64,000 bases of DNA from Theionarchaea archaeon (GTDB lineage Archaea; Methanobacteriota_B; Thermococci; Methanofastidiosales; SZ-28-30), in the NCBI GenBank assembly GCA_018992685.1, contig JACVGT010000008.1, positions 67,414 through 131,413 on the forward strand, written 5' to 3'. The notes below the pieces were generated by a model that did no database searches, had not been told where the DNA came from, and saw only the letters and a program-made list of their open reading frames with translations. Of the stretch, positions 18,272 through 27,492 are shown piece after piece (positions within the stretch are counted from its first letter, which is position 1; the number at the start of each line of letters is the position of its first letter). The position numbers and the translations under genes were made by a program.

Positions 18272-18352
18272 GATTCCTGTGGTGAGTTCTTAGGCGGACT
18301 CCTGACACGGTACGTAAGGTCAGATAGAAATCCCGGCAGCTGGGAGAAGTAA

Positions 18353-19465
18353 CTACTGTTGGGGAACTTTCAGGAATTCCACTGCCAGAAACAGTCCTGC
18401 ACCCCCCAGGACTGTCAGAGCACCCACAGGATATATCATCCCTAAAGGAACGAACCCAAATGCGAAGGATCCCACTGTTATCCCCAGATCGAAGGAAGCA
18501 GTAAACCAGGCTAGACCGCGTGCCCTGGCTTCATCGTGAACTCTTTCCACCAGCAGTGCAGTCAGCGAGGGATAGACACTGCTGAACCCCACTCCATACA
18601 GGACCCCTGACACCACCAACATCCAGAGACTTCTGGACTCTGACAACAGACCCAACGCCACAGAAAGCACTATCATCCCTGGCAGGATGACCTTACGGTG
18701 GCCAACCCTGTCAGAAACTTTTCCCAGGGGCAGCCGTACTGCCACAGAGGCCAGAGCATATCCTGTATAGTAAAGGCCGAAATCTGGTATTTCTCCCGCA
18801 AAAAAGGGAAGAAATGCCACAATAGCTCCAAATGTAATGGTACACAGCATGATGGTCGCAGAAGGAAGATACGTACCTTCCAACGATCCACTCTGGACTT
18901 CTCTTGGGTGATCCAATGTCTCTTTCACAGTCAGGCACAGCCCAAAAGAAATCCCCGAAAGTCCAACAGTGAGAAGGAACATCTCACGAAAGGAGGAGTG
19001 ATCCAGAACCCACGTGCCTGCTGCCGGAGCTCCTGACAAAGCAATCATGGCTGCCATTCCAAAGGCTCCAAAAGCTTCTCCCCTGCGGCCTGTGGGGGAC
19101 ATGTCAGCTATCATGGCTATTGAAGCTGTTGTGAAGGCAGCAATTCCTGTACCGTGTAAGATTCTCACCAGAATCAACCCAGTCACACTTGACGCTGGTC
19201 CGTACAGGGCTGATGATAGCAGGAACAGGAAGGCACCCACCTGCAGCATGAGTTTTCTCCCTTTCCTGTCAGTAATTTTCCCAAAATAGGGACGAAACAG
19301 GACTGCAGACAGGGTGAGAATACCGATGATGATTCCTGCTTCTTTCTGGGTTCCTCCGATATGCTGCACATACAGGGGGAGCGTGGGAAGCAGCACGTAA
19401 AAACTCGAGAAACAGAGCGATATGGAGACTAACAGGGCCAGAAAGCTCCTGGTGTAGAGAGACAT
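18353..19465 (-). CDS. major facilitator superfamily transporter
   Basis: A 370-residue, 12-helix MFS protein. The family loop motif between helices 2 and 3 is FGKITDRKGRKLML, and its repeat in the second half is LGKVSDRVGHRKVILP, as in drug and sugar exporters. GGAGAGG upstream of ATG 19465 sets the start; the frame runs 30 codons further back but lacks a ribosome site there. The substrate is unknown; an efflux role is the usual guess for this subtype. Confidence 0.85.
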   Translation of the reverse strand: MSLYTRSFLALLVSISLCFSSFYVLLPTLPLYVQHIGGTQKEAGIIIGILTLSAVLFRPYFGKITDRKGRKLMLQVGAFLFLLSSALYGPASSVTGLILVRILHGTGIAAFTTASIAMIADMSPTGRRGEAFGAFGMAAMIALSGAPAAGTWVLDHSSFREMFLLTVGLSGISFGLCLTVKETLDHPREVQSGSLEGTYLPSATIMLCTITFGAIVAFLPFFAGEIPDFGLYYTGYALASVAVRLPLGKVSDRVGHRKVILPGMIVLSVALGLLSESRSLWMLVVSGVLYGVGFSSVYPSLTALLVERVHDEARARGLAWFTASFDLGITVGSFAFGFVPLGMIYPVGALTVLGGAGLFLAVEFLKVPQQ

Positions 19466-19560
19466 TGCCTCTCCTTCGAAACGGGGTATTAAACTGTTTC
19501 GGTTGGAAATGACACCTATCTCAAGAGGACAAGACCTCCTCTCCACATCACACACGAGGG

Positions 19561-20568
19561 TCAGTATATCTGGGGCTCCTCTGAAGCAATGACAAACATG
19601 TTATCACCCTCTTCCAGGATATAATCATATCCAGGATTAACCCGTATGTCAATTGTCGAGTTCCCATCCCCATTCAGTGTTTTCCTTTCAACAGCTGTCA
19701 GGATGACGCCTTCTTCTTCTATGAGCCTCTTCAAGGCCTGTGGAAACGGTTCACCCACGAATCTCTTGGGTACTCGAATCTTGTAGAACTCATGTCCATA
19801 GTTATGCGTGACAAGCTCAGAAAACAGACGGGACAACCCATGTTTCAACGAAGAGTGTACCATCAGGTTCTGGCTGAGACGGCCCAGGCACACAATCTCA
19901 TCGACACCTGCATGCTTGAGGTGCTTCTCGTTTTCGGCGTTCTGGAGTTCCACGCAGGTATATACGTTCCGATTCAGTGATTCCACAGCCAGGGCAGTCA
20001 GAATCACCTTTGCATCTGGATCGTCCGATTTTTTGTCCAGAGAGATTATTGCTGTGTTGGCAGTCATGATGCCTGCTCTCTTGAGATCTGTATCTCGGGT
20101 GGGATCTCCTTTCACGAATTGAACATCTTCTCTTTCCAAAGGATTCTTGTCCAGGTTTGCCAGGACGACAATCTTACGTCTCGTTTTTATATCCTCACTG
20201 GTGAGCTCTTCCAAAACCTTGGGAGTGCCGGCCGTCCAGCCACATACAAGGATATGATCTTTGACCTTTACCTGTTTCATGATCTTACCTCCAGACATCC
20301 TTCTCTCCACCAGATGGGCAGCGAACCCAGCAAAAAAGAATCCCAGAAGTACAAAGCCTTCCACAACCAGCAATGTTCCAACGACCCGCCCCACAGCCGT
20401 CTCGGGAATGATTTCAAATCCGCTGGATAAGAAGATAATTATCCACCAGAAGGCTTCCGCCGGAGAATCGAGAACCTCATTGCTTCCTCTTTCAGAGAAA
20501 TACAGGACAATACTTTCCACTAGAAAAAGAAATACGAATCCAGCCGCATACTTGTACCGTTCCTTCAT
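19561..20568 (-). CDS. K+-channel-like protein with RCK (TrkA-N/TrkA-C) domain and atypical filter
   Basis: A 335-residue protein: helix 1 (about 8-24), pore region 38-57, helix 2 (about 60-84), a Rossmann TrkA-N/RCK domain (HILVCGWTAGTPKVLEEL) and a TrkA-C domain to the end. This is the MthK-type layout. The pore reads WWIIIFLSSGFEIIPETAVG, so the usual TVGYGD filter is replaced by SSGFE (48-52). GGAGG lies 8 bases before ATG 20568, and a TATA box (TCTTATAAAG) lies at about 20615-20624. It is divergent from the ferredoxin gene. Ion selectivity cannot be assumed. Confidence 0.82.
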   Translation of the reverse strand: MKERYKYAAGFVFLFLVESIVLYFSERGSNEVLDSPAEAFWWIIIFLSSGFEIIPETAVGRVVGTLLVVEGFVLLGFFFAGFAAHLVERRMSGGKIMKQVKVKDHILVCGWTAGTPKVLEELTSEDIKTRRKIVVLANLDKNPLEREDVQFVKGDPTRDTDLKRAGIMTANTAIISLDKKSDDPDAKVILTALAVESLNRNVYTCVELQNAENEKHLKHAGVDEIVCLGRLSQNLMVHSSLKHGLSRLFSELVTHNYGHEFYKIRVPKRFVGEPFPQALKRLIEEEGVILTAVERKTLNGDGNSTIDIRVNPGYDYILEEGDNMFVIASEEPQIY

Positions 20569-20697
20569 TTGCCCATCCTCCTTCTGTATCCTCGTCAATG
20601 TATGCGTCAGTCTTTATAAGACTTTCCATTTTACCAGGAGGGTGCCCTGAAAGAGAGCAGAAAGATAACCTTTTAAACCATTGTGGAAACCAGTACC

Positions 20698-20883
20698 ATG
20701 AGTGTTTCAGTGACCCCCGAACGCTGTTCTGGGTGTGGATTCTGCTCCATTGCGTGTCCTCAGGGAGTGTTTGAGATGAAAGAGGGAAGATCCCATGTCG
20801 TCCGTGAGGAAGAATGTCTGGAGTGCCACTTATGTGAAGTGAGCTGTGAGAATGAAGCAATCACGGTGAAGGATTCAGGGTGA
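20698..20883 (+). CDS. ferredoxin, two [4Fe-4S] clusters
   Basis: A 61-residue electron carrier with two cluster motifs, CSGCGFCSIACP and CLECHLCEVSCE. The start is the ATG at 20698, placed by CCTTTTAAAC at about 20668-20677 (leaderless). Redox partner unknown; oxidoreductases in fermentative archaea commonly use such ferredoxins. Confidence 0.9.
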   Translation: MSVSVTPERCSGCGFCSIACPQGVFEMKEGRSHVVREEECLECHLCEVSCENEAITVKDSG

Positions 20884-20898
20884 GAGAGCCGGTGCAGG

Positions 20899-21591
20899 CT
20901 ACAGCGTGAGCTGCTCATTATCATGCGAGAAAATGTGGACACCTTCAATTTGTTTCAGCCGGTCCAGGGAATTGAGAGCGTCTACTGGATTGAACAGGAT
21001 GCCAACGATATTTCTCTTTTCCAGGTTTTCTCTGAGAGGTGCAGTATCTCCACAGTAAATATAGTCACATGCCCCGTGTACCACCACTGACTGATGTCCC
21101 GGGGTATGTCCGGGAGTCACGATAATGTCTACATCTTCTGAAAAAGTGTAATCCCCCTTGAGTGTGATGAAGTCCAGTCCCTCCAGGAACTCTTCGATGT
21201 AAGCTCCTCTTTGGAACCTGTGGGGGTTATGTGCATACTGCAATTCCTGTTCCTGGACATAGGTCTTTGCGTTTGAGAACAGTCGATTGTTCCCTGCATG
21301 ATCCATGTGCAAATGTGTGTTAATCACAGCGGTAACCTCTTCAGGAGCAATACCTCGTTGCGCCAGGCTGGACGTGAGCGTCTGTTCTCTTTCAATTGTG
21401 TAGAACTTCTGGTAGGATTCAGGGAGGTCTCCCATACCGCTGTCCACCAGGACAACCTCATCTTCCGTCTTGATCAGTAATGGCTTCAGTGCTGCCTTGT
21501 ACAGGTTCCCGTAGTATGACGCTTTCCCGTAAACGAGAAACCCCATATCCAGGAAAAAGAAGCCATCTGACAGCAGAGCGACTTCAACCAT
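20899..21591 (-). CDS. metallo-beta-lactamase-fold hydrolase (AHL-lactonase-like)
   Basis: A 230-residue enzyme with the zinc motif THLHMDHAGNN and downstream ligands in TPGHTPGHQSV, IYCGDTAPL and FSHDNEQL. This arrangement is typical of the N-acyl-homoserine lactonase/glyoxalase II group. The substrate is unknown and quorum quenching should not be assumed. ATG 21591 with GGTGA upstream is preferred over ATG 21606, which lies inside the preceding adenosyltransferase gene; the two are probably one operon. Confidence 0.82.
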   Translation of the reverse strand: MVEVALLSDGFFFLDMGFLVYGKASYYGNLYKAALKPLLIKTEDEVVLVDSGMGDLPESYQKFYTIEREQTLTSSLAQRGIAPEEVTAVINTHLHMDHAGNNRLFSNAKTYVQEQELQYAHNPHRFQRGAYIEEFLEGLDFITLKGDYTFSEDVDIIVTPGHTPGHQSVVVHGACDYIYCGDTAPLRENLEKRNIVGILFNPVDALNSLDRLKQIEGVHIFSHDNEQLTL

Positions 21592-21595
21592 GGAA

Positions 21596-22117
21596 TCACC
21601 ATTCAATGCCCTTCCGGGCTTTCAGACCTTTCATGTATGGGTGCTTGATATCAAGAACTTCAGTCACATAATCGGCAATCTTCACAATATCAGGGGGGCA
21701 ACTTCTTCCGGTGAGAACCAATTCCACAGGTTCAAGTTTCTCCTTAATCAACGTGATGACACGGTCACGAGAAACGAGCCTGAAATCCATGGCGACATTG
21801 ATTTCATCCAGGATAACCATGTCATACTGCCCCGCGGAGATGACGGCTTCAGCATGTTCAAGTCCTTCCTGTGCCAGTCTGATATCCTCGGGATCTGGGT
21901 TCTCCTTAGATACGAAATCTGGTCTCCCCACCTGCTTGATTTCGAAATTAGGTATCAATTTTGCTGTTTCGAGTTCCCCGTAGTTTATCCTGCCCTTCAT
22001 GAACTGGATCATATACACCTTCAATCCATGGCCTGCAGCCCTCATGGCCAGTCCCAGGGCTGCTGTGGTTTTTCCTTTCCCATTTCCAGTGTAGACATGG
22101 ACCAATCCCTTTTCCAT
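21596..22117 (-). CDS. cobO: corrinoid adenosyltransferase (CobA/CobO/BtuR)
   Basis: A 173-residue P-loop enzyme that transfers adenosyl from ATP to the cobalt of cob(I)alamin precursors. The P-loop is YTGNGKGKTTAALGLA near the N terminus; VILDEINVAM and LVLTGRSCPPDI are family motifs. A TATA-like CTTTTATTC at 22139-22147 and GAGGAAG before ATG 22117 set the start. It shows the cell makes or salvages coenzyme B12. Confidence 0.93.
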   Translation of the reverse strand: MEKGLVHVYTGNGKGKTTAALGLAMRAAGHGLKVYMIQFMKGRINYGELETAKLIPNFEIKQVGRPDFVSKENPDPEDIRLAQEGLEHAEAVISAGQYDMVILDEINVAMDFRLVSRDRVITLIKEKLEPVELVLTGRSCPPDIVKIADYVTEVLDIKHPYMKGLKARKGIEW

Positions 22118-22244
22118 GAGCTTCCTCTTCCATACTGAATAAAAGGTTTTCCGTGGTGACGAAGCAGGATCAGAGGAGACTCTCATCAACCATAGAAGTC
22201 CTCCCGAGGTGAACACTTATAAATTCCTGAGGAAAGACAGCATC

Positions 22245-22535
22245 ATGAGAAAACAAGTTGTATGGCTGGCAAACATTGACTCGTCCCGGAGCCGGTCAGA
22301 GGGGAGAAAAATCTCTACAGGACTGGCGGTGAAGGATCCGACCCTCTCTGAGATGCAGAAGGCAGCAGAACATCTCAATATGAAGCCCGACGTAGAGGAG
22401 ACCCAGTATCCCAAAGACCAGGGACAGGAGGCGCGAACCCCAGGAAGAATCCTCCTGGAAAAACAGCATGCAAAGCACAAGACCCTCAAATTACTCTGTG
22501 ATGAAATTCGTCGAATCCGCCAGGCCAAGGAGTAG
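22245..22535 (+). CDS. srp19: signal recognition particle subunit SRP19
   Basis: A 96-residue protein with the SRP19 signature near its start (VVWLANIDSSRSRSEGRKI) and a Lys/Arg-rich C-terminal helix. It binds helices 6 and 8 of 7S RNA and helps assemble SRP54 for membrane targeting. CTTATAAAT at about 22217-22225 gives a leaderless ATG at 22245. It is divergent from cobO and ends with TAG. Confidence 0.92.
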   Translation: MRKQVVWLANIDSSRSRSEGRKISTGLAVKDPTLSEMQKAAEHLNMKPDVEETQYPKDQGQEARTPGRILLEKQHAKHKTLKLLCDEIRRIRQAKE

Positions 22536-22543
22536 TGGCACAA

Positions 22544-24031
22544 TCAGTGCGCGAGCCGAGATGGTGGTGGCTCTGGATATGGGGGCTGTGACCGTCTCCA
22601 CATGAACAACACGACGATAATGAAGGAAGTGGCTATGACGATGGCTGCCAGAATAGCACGATTTCTCTCCGACGACTTTCGTTCATCACTCTGTTCCTTT
22701 TGATATTCCTGGATACCTGCCAGAAGATCGTCGCATGCGTCTACTTTTTCAGGTATCTCAAGCGTTTCGAACAGTGATCGGGCCTCTCTCGTCTTCTCTA
22801 TGGCCTGCGCGAATTTTCTCTGGTCCACCAGGGTCTGTGCTTCCTCCAGGAGAAGGTTGGCCTGTCTCACCATGGCCAGGGTATCCCCACATTCGGCGAG
22901 CAGTCCCAGACATTCCTCAGTTTTCCCCGTGTTCTCAATGGCCTCGAAGACACTCACTGCTTCCTCAAGCAGCATTGCTGCTGTCTCGCAATCAGAAGAT
23001 TCGAGATAGATCTTTGCCTCCTGTAAGAGAAGATCTGCTTCCAGGCCCCGGTTTGCCTTGACGATGAGGACAGAAATCGCCCGTGCCTTGCCGTACTCCT
23101 CAACCAGCATGGCAATGTCACGGGTTCCTTCCAGAACCTGCAAAGCGTCCTGATAGCTCCCTTCCTGAATGAGGGCTTCTGCCTGGCTGATGCGCTCTGA
23201 TATCATGGTCTTCTTGGTTTTTTGAGACAGCCACCCCACTGCGTTGAGGGCCAGCCGCTTGTTGTCCAGGTAGTCAAGAGGATTCCTGGTCCAGGGGGCA
23301 CCCGCAGCAGATAACCCTCTAAATAAACTCGTATCTCCAATTGCCACTACTCTTCCCTCACCTGACTCACAGTACGCCAGGAGGACGAGATCTTTCCCTT
23401 TTTTTTCCAGACTAGGTTCATACGAGCCTCCCCCATACCCGTACAGTTCAGAAAGTCTATCTCCATAGGTCTGCTCTCCGCCCCATGCAAGAGGACGGGC
23501 TCTCCGAGACACCTCGAGAGAACACCCGGATACCAGAAAAATCCTCCTGACATTACTGGTCACAGGATGCGCAGCAAAATTCTGGATAATGGGGATTTCT
23601 GGATATGCTTTGTCAAGACTGAGGTTACTTTCCGGATCAATCACCACATCTCTCTGGAATTCTATTCCATACACGGAGGTGAGCGTATTGAGGTCTTCTA
23701 CATTCTCTGACGTCATGACTCCACTTTCTCCCATGACGAAAAGTCCCCCTCCATTCTCCACAAAGAGCCGGATAGCATTGAATTCTTCTTCTGTAAGAGA
23801 AACTGTCGGAACAGCTAATATCAAAATATCATATGGATCAAGATACAGAATACTCTGAGTAAATTCAACATCATAATAGTTAATTTCAAGTTCTCTGGCC
23901 AGCTCTCCGAGAATAAGACTGATATCCAGAGAACTGTGTCCGATATCAATGAGGATTTTTCCCTGGATTTCCTCTTGCTGGACCTGGGCTGCAAAGACAG
24001 CTAGAACAATAATAAAGATGTGCACCTTCAT
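22544..24031 (-). CDS. secreted, membrane-anchored GATase-like/TPR protein
   Basis: A 495-residue protein. A signal peptide (MKVHIFIIVLAVFAAQ) is followed by a Rossmann-like, glutamine-amidotransferase-fold domain (about 25-260; DILILAVPTVSLTEEE, GGGLFVMGES, GRVVAIGDTSLF) as in DUF4350/IFT52-like proteins. Next come several TPR-like helical repeats (about 275-450) and a single C-terminal transmembrane helix before a proline-rich tail. The domain probably faces outward. CCTTTAAATAA near 24066-24076 is the TATA box; ATG 24031 is preceded by GTGAGGG. Its substrate or partner is not known. Confidence 0.7.
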   Translation of the reverse strand: MKVHIFIIVLAVFAAQVQQEEIQGKILIDIGHSSLDISLILGELARELEINYYDVEFTQSILYLDPYDILILAVPTVSLTEEEFNAIRLFVENGGGLFVMGESGVMTSENVEDLNTLTSVYGIEFQRDVVIDPESNLSLDKAYPEIPIIQNFAAHPVTSNVRRIFLVSGCSLEVSRRARPLAWGGEQTYGDRLSELYGYGGGSYEPSLEKKGKDLVLLAYCESGEGRVVAIGDTSLFRGLSAAGAPWTRNPLDYLDNKRLALNAVGWLSQKTKKTMISERISQAEALIQEGSYQDALQVLEGTRDIAMLVEEYGKARAISVLIVKANRGLEADLLLQEAKIYLESSDCETAAMLLEEAVSVFEAIENTGKTEECLGLLAECGDTLAMVRQANLLLEEAQTLVDQRKFAQAIEKTREARSLFETLEIPEKVDACDDLLAGIQEYQKEQSDERKSSERNRAILAAIVIATSFIIVVLFMWRRSQPPYPEPPPSRLAH

Positions 24032-24061
24032 GTTAACCCTCACGCCTGTAGGCACCTGAAA

Positions 24062-24358
24062 TTATTTAAAGGTTTCCGTGAGGAAGAGAAGAACTTGGAA
24101 GATAATTCTTCTCAAAATCCCTTTCGATTCGAAGCCAGTATTCATGTTTTCCTGTAATGACATGGATTGACTGGCTCTTTTTCCAATTGGTCGAGCATCT
24201 TATTGAAGCTGGAGTATTTGTCCAGGGCGGGGTCGTCGACAGCAATCCAATATGAAAGAGCGTGGATGACTCAGGAGTTTGATATTCTTCCTGTCACATG
24301 GCACCAAAGCCGAGATTCAAAACGGTATATTTAAATAGATTCAATCAATCGAAAAACA
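24062..24358. other. intergenic region with possible coding remnant
   Basis: No intact gene. On the minus strand about 24129-24257 translates to a 40-residue protein-like stretch containing SYWIAVDDPALDKY, closed by stops on both sides and without a start; it may be a decayed gene. The right end holds the TATA box (ATATTTAAAT, about 24327-24336) of the next gene. Confidence 0.35.
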
Positions 24359-26899
24359 ATGAGATCTGGTGGAGCGCAATGGATTCCTATGTGGGGTGAA
24401 CACAAATTCCTCCTGAAGAAATACACATTTCTGGGAATCGTTCCGACCTCACTGGGAATTTTCACCTATTGGAAATGCAGATATCTTTCTCCTTATCAGA
24501 CAGACATCTCTGCTTTCTTATCCCTTCTCTTACCCTTTTTTGTCATTTTCTTTTTCTCTTACGGTGTCAAAAGAAAACTTGGTTACTTAGATCATGACTA
24601 TCTATATCTCGTCAGCGCCGCACCGTTTTTGCTGGCCATCATTGATCTCCTATGGACAGGACAGCAGGGAGAGAGAAGCTCTGTTCTCTTGTATATTTTC
24701 TCCAGGTTTGCGCCTGCAATGCATGTTGAGAGTATCAGGTATCTTCTGAGCGCGATTTCTCAGAGCCTGGCCGCATTATTCGGAATTGTGTTTTCTCTGA
24801 CTTTTGTGTGTGCACAACTGTACATTCAGCTGTACGAACCCACCTACACTGGGCACATGTTCAGGAGGCCATCCACCATTTTGCTTGTAGCAGTTTATGT
24901 TTTTTTCATTCTGTACAATCTACTTCTCTTGAAGAAGATATCTACTGATACTGGATATAGCAATTTCCAATTGTATTCTCCTCAATTTGAGAGATATATT
25001 GTCATAAGCTTTTTCGGAACACTCTTATGCTCCACCTTGTTGATTCCCTACCTCATATCAATCAATGCAGAGTTGAATCCTAGAATCGTGACAAAAACTA
25101 TACTCAGCGAAGCAAAAGATGGGAGTGACAATGTCAAGAAGAAAGCAGTCGAAAGAATAACACTGAACATGAAATATTGGTATCTGAAGAGAAAAAATCT
25201 GTTTGCTTCTGCCAAAGTGAGTCTAGATTGCTTCTTAATTGACATAAGGGAAAAAGTAAGAAAGGAAACTCTTGAAGAGATAAAGACTAGGATAGAATCT
25301 TTTGACGACATAATAGATGAAGATCCCGAGCTTGTATCTTTGCTGGTAGAGGAGTATTCAGAATTCATAAGAGGATCAACAGAGAGAAATGACAAAGCTA
25401 AGATTCTGAGAGGCCTTGATTTCTGCAAATGTTATATGTTAAAACTCAGATCAGAGAAATTCACAAAACCCAGCATAAGCAACTGGAAACTCATTGCGGG
25501 CAGCCTCGATCAGCTTCTTCATATAGGATCTGCTGATCTTCCACCTGAGCAAGCAAGGGCTATGGGACCTTCAAATCCATTTACTGTAGAAGATGCCCAA
25601 CTAAAAACAGAAACGAGTAATGAGAATCTCTTTGATGTTTGCCTGGTTACAACTCTGGAAAGACTTGGAATCCTTTATTGGAAACTCAAGGAATTCGGAA
25701 ATGCAGAACAATGCTACTTGGAAGCTGTCCGTGTATACAGTAACTTGAGGAGAGGGAATCTTGGCATAGCGAGAATGTGGGGCCATCTTGGAAATCTCTA
25801 TAGCAGTCAGATTAATACCGATATTGCAGAAGAATCCTGTTCTAGGATTGAGAAATTCGAAGAATACTATCTTAAAGCTGAGGAGTATTATATCAGAGCC
25901 GAAAGAATCTGCAACAAATTCGTTAAATATAGTCCTGAAGTAAAACTACTTCTTGCGGGGATACGCTATGATCTGGGAAACCTGTACTGCAAATGGAAGA
26001 AGCTCAAGGAGGGAGAGAACTGCTTGGTAGGAGCCTTGGATATCTATAGATCAGTCGAAGAAGATCCTAGCATTAGATCTGACAAATTCATTACATTGTA
26101 TAAACTAGGAAACCTTTACTGGAACAACAAAGAGTATGAAAAAGCAGTAGAATGCCATAAAGAAGCTTTGGAAACCATCACGGCAGAGGGCGATTTGGAC
26201 ACAGAACTCGATCTATTCGAGATCCACAGTAATCTCGCACTTTATTACGAAGAGTCATCACATCATTCTGAAGCGATAGATCACTATGTCAAGGCTCTTG
26301 AAATCTCTAAGAGACTAGTCAAGAGAGATCGCAAGACTTATGAACCATATCTAGCCACAACACTCAATGACCTTGGAAAAGCATACCGTAGATCTGAGAA
26401 GTTCAAAGAGGCGAGAGAATGCTATGGAAGGGCTTTCGGAATTCGAAAGAAACTGGCCAAGAAGAGGCCTGAATTTGAATCAGATGCTGCCACAACACTT
26501 ATATCTCTGGGAGGTCTTCACAGCGACCTGAGAGAATACAGGAAAGCAGAGAAATGTTTCAAAGGAGCATTGAAGATCTACAAGAACCTACTCACTGAGG
26601 ACAGCAGGTTTAAAATAGATGTAGCCCTGGCATTCTACAATTTGGGTCTCGTCTACAGGGATGAAAGGAACAACATTGAAGCAGAAGAGTACTTTGTTCA
26701 CGCACTGAATGTGCTAGCAGAACTTGATCAAAAAGTTCATAGAATTAGCTCAATTACTACGAAAACACTTATTGAGCTTGGAAAACTCTCTCTATATTCT
26801 GGAAATCTAGAGAAAGCCAAAAAATATTCTGATAGAGCTTCGAAATCTTATCACACATCAGACAACGAAGTGAAGTCTCCTTCCGAAGACTGTTCTTGA
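24359..26899 (+). CDS. membrane-anchored tetratricopeptide-repeat protein
   Basis: An 846-residue protein. The N-terminal 230 residues contain about five or six transmembrane helices. A charged helical linker (to about 400) is followed by nine or so TPR-type repeats of 34-48 residues up to 830 (for example LGILYWKLKEFGNAEQCYLE, LGNLYWNNKEYEKAVECHKE, LGKAYRRSEKFKEARECYGR), similar to kinesin-light-chain-type arrays. TPRs bind peptides or partner proteins, so this is probably a scaffold or sensor on the cytoplasmic face. Base composition is clearly more AT-rich than in the flanking core genes, with AGA/ATA-rich codon use. A leaderless ATG at 24359 fits the TATA box. Confidence 0.7.
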   Translation: MRSGGAQWIPMWGEHKFLLKKYTFLGIVPTSLGIFTYWKCRYLSPYQTDISAFLSLLLPFFVIFFFSYGVKRKLGYLDHDYLYLVSAAPFLLAIIDLLWTGQQGERSSVLLYIFSRFAPAMHVESIRYLLSAISQSLAALFGIVFSLTFVCAQLYIQLYEPTYTGHMFRRPSTILLVAVYVFFILYNLLLLKKISTDTGYSNFQLYSPQFERYIVISFFGTLLCSTLLIPYLISINAELNPRIVTKTILSEAKDGSDNVKKKAVERITLNMKYWYLKRKNLFASAKVSLDCFLIDIREKVRKETLEEIKTRIESFDDIIDEDPELVSLLVEEYSEFIRGSTERNDKAKILRGLDFCKCYMLKLRSEKFTKPSISNWKLIAGSLDQLLHIGSADLPPEQARAMGPSNPFTVEDAQLKTETSNENLFDVCLVTTLERLGILYWKLKEFGNAEQCYLEAVRVYSNLRRGNLGIARMWGHLGNLYSSQINTDIAEESCSRIEKFEEYYLKAEEYYIRAERICNKFVKYSPEVKLLLAGIRYDLGNLYCKWKKLKEGENCLVGALDIYRSVEEDPSIRSDKFITLYKLGNLYWNNKEYEKAVECHKEALETITAEGDLDTELDLFEIHSNLALYYEESSHHSEAIDHYVKALEISKRLVKRDRKTYEPYLATTLNDLGKAYRRSEKFKEARECYGRAFGIRKKLAKKRPEFESDAATTLISLGGLHSDLREYRKAEKCFKGALKIYKNLLTEDSRFKIDVALAFYNLGLVYRDERNNIEAEEYFVHALNVLAELDQKVHRISSITTKTLIELGKLSLYSGNLEKAKKYSDRASKSYHTSDNEVKSPSEDCS

Positions 26900-27103
26900 T
26901 TCAAAGATGTTATTCTTCTTTTCATCCTTATATAACTTTCTCACTGTATTGATGACAATAGATTATTAAAAAGAGGGAAAGGTATAATTAAATTCCAAAA
27001 AAAAGATTCTAATAAAGAAAAAAGAAAAGAATAGAGAGATGCCATTTCTATCCCAAAATAGGTCAGCGCTCCACAGATCCGTCATCTCGAGAGAAAAAAC
27101 AGG

Positions 27104-27445
27104 TCATAGATAATGCCACTTGCGCCTCTTCTGCTGGGGGATAAAATACTCCAACTGACGCACTCTTCGAGAGTCACCTACATTGATGAGTCTTGAATTA
27201 CGCTCAACGAATCCATTCTCATACAAGTCCAACAAATAACCGCTAACCGTACTCTCAGCTCTGCCGATCCGTTCAGCGATCTCCCCAACAGAGTATGGTT
27301 CATTTTCCTCTTCTAGCATCTTGAGAATCTGTCTCCGAACTCCAGAGGGAGTACCTACGCCTGCCTTTTTCATCTCCTCAATACGCTGAGAGAGCTTTTC
27401 AATCGATTCCCTTAGCTCTCTAATCTGCTCCTCTACGCTCGTCAT
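27104..27445 (-). CDS. winged-helix transcription regulator with N-terminal coiled coil
   Basis: A 113-residue protein: a coiled coil (about 3-30), then a winged helix (about 38-95) with the HTH SVGEIAERIGRAESTVSGYL and a wing near SRLINVGDSRR, then a basic tail. ATG 27445 is chosen over an upstream TTG at 27463. Its promoter (TATATATAA, 27512-27520) places transcription at about 27491, exactly on the palindrome 27479-27492, as expected for autorepression. The same palindrome precedes the divergent operon at 28255, so this protein is its likely regulator. Confidence 0.72.
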   Translation of the reverse strand: MTSVEEQIRELRESIEKLSQRIEEMKKAGVGTPSGVRRQILKMLEEENEPYSVGEIAERIGRAESTVSGYLLDLYENGFVERNSRLINVGDSRRVRQLEYFIPQQKRRKWHYL

Positions 27446-27478
27446 AGACTCAACGCCTTTCAATTGTTTTCAATCTTC

Positions 27479-27492
27479 GAATACTAGTATTC
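27479..27492. promoter_or_regulatory. operator palindrome at the regulator promoter
   Basis: GAATACTAGTATTC is a perfect 14-bp palindrome at the predicted transcription start of the winged-helix gene. The 12-bp core AATACTAGTATT recurs at 28179-28190. A looser inverted repeat (TAATAAT...ATTATTA, 27533-27552) lies upstream of the TATA box. Confidence 0.65.
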
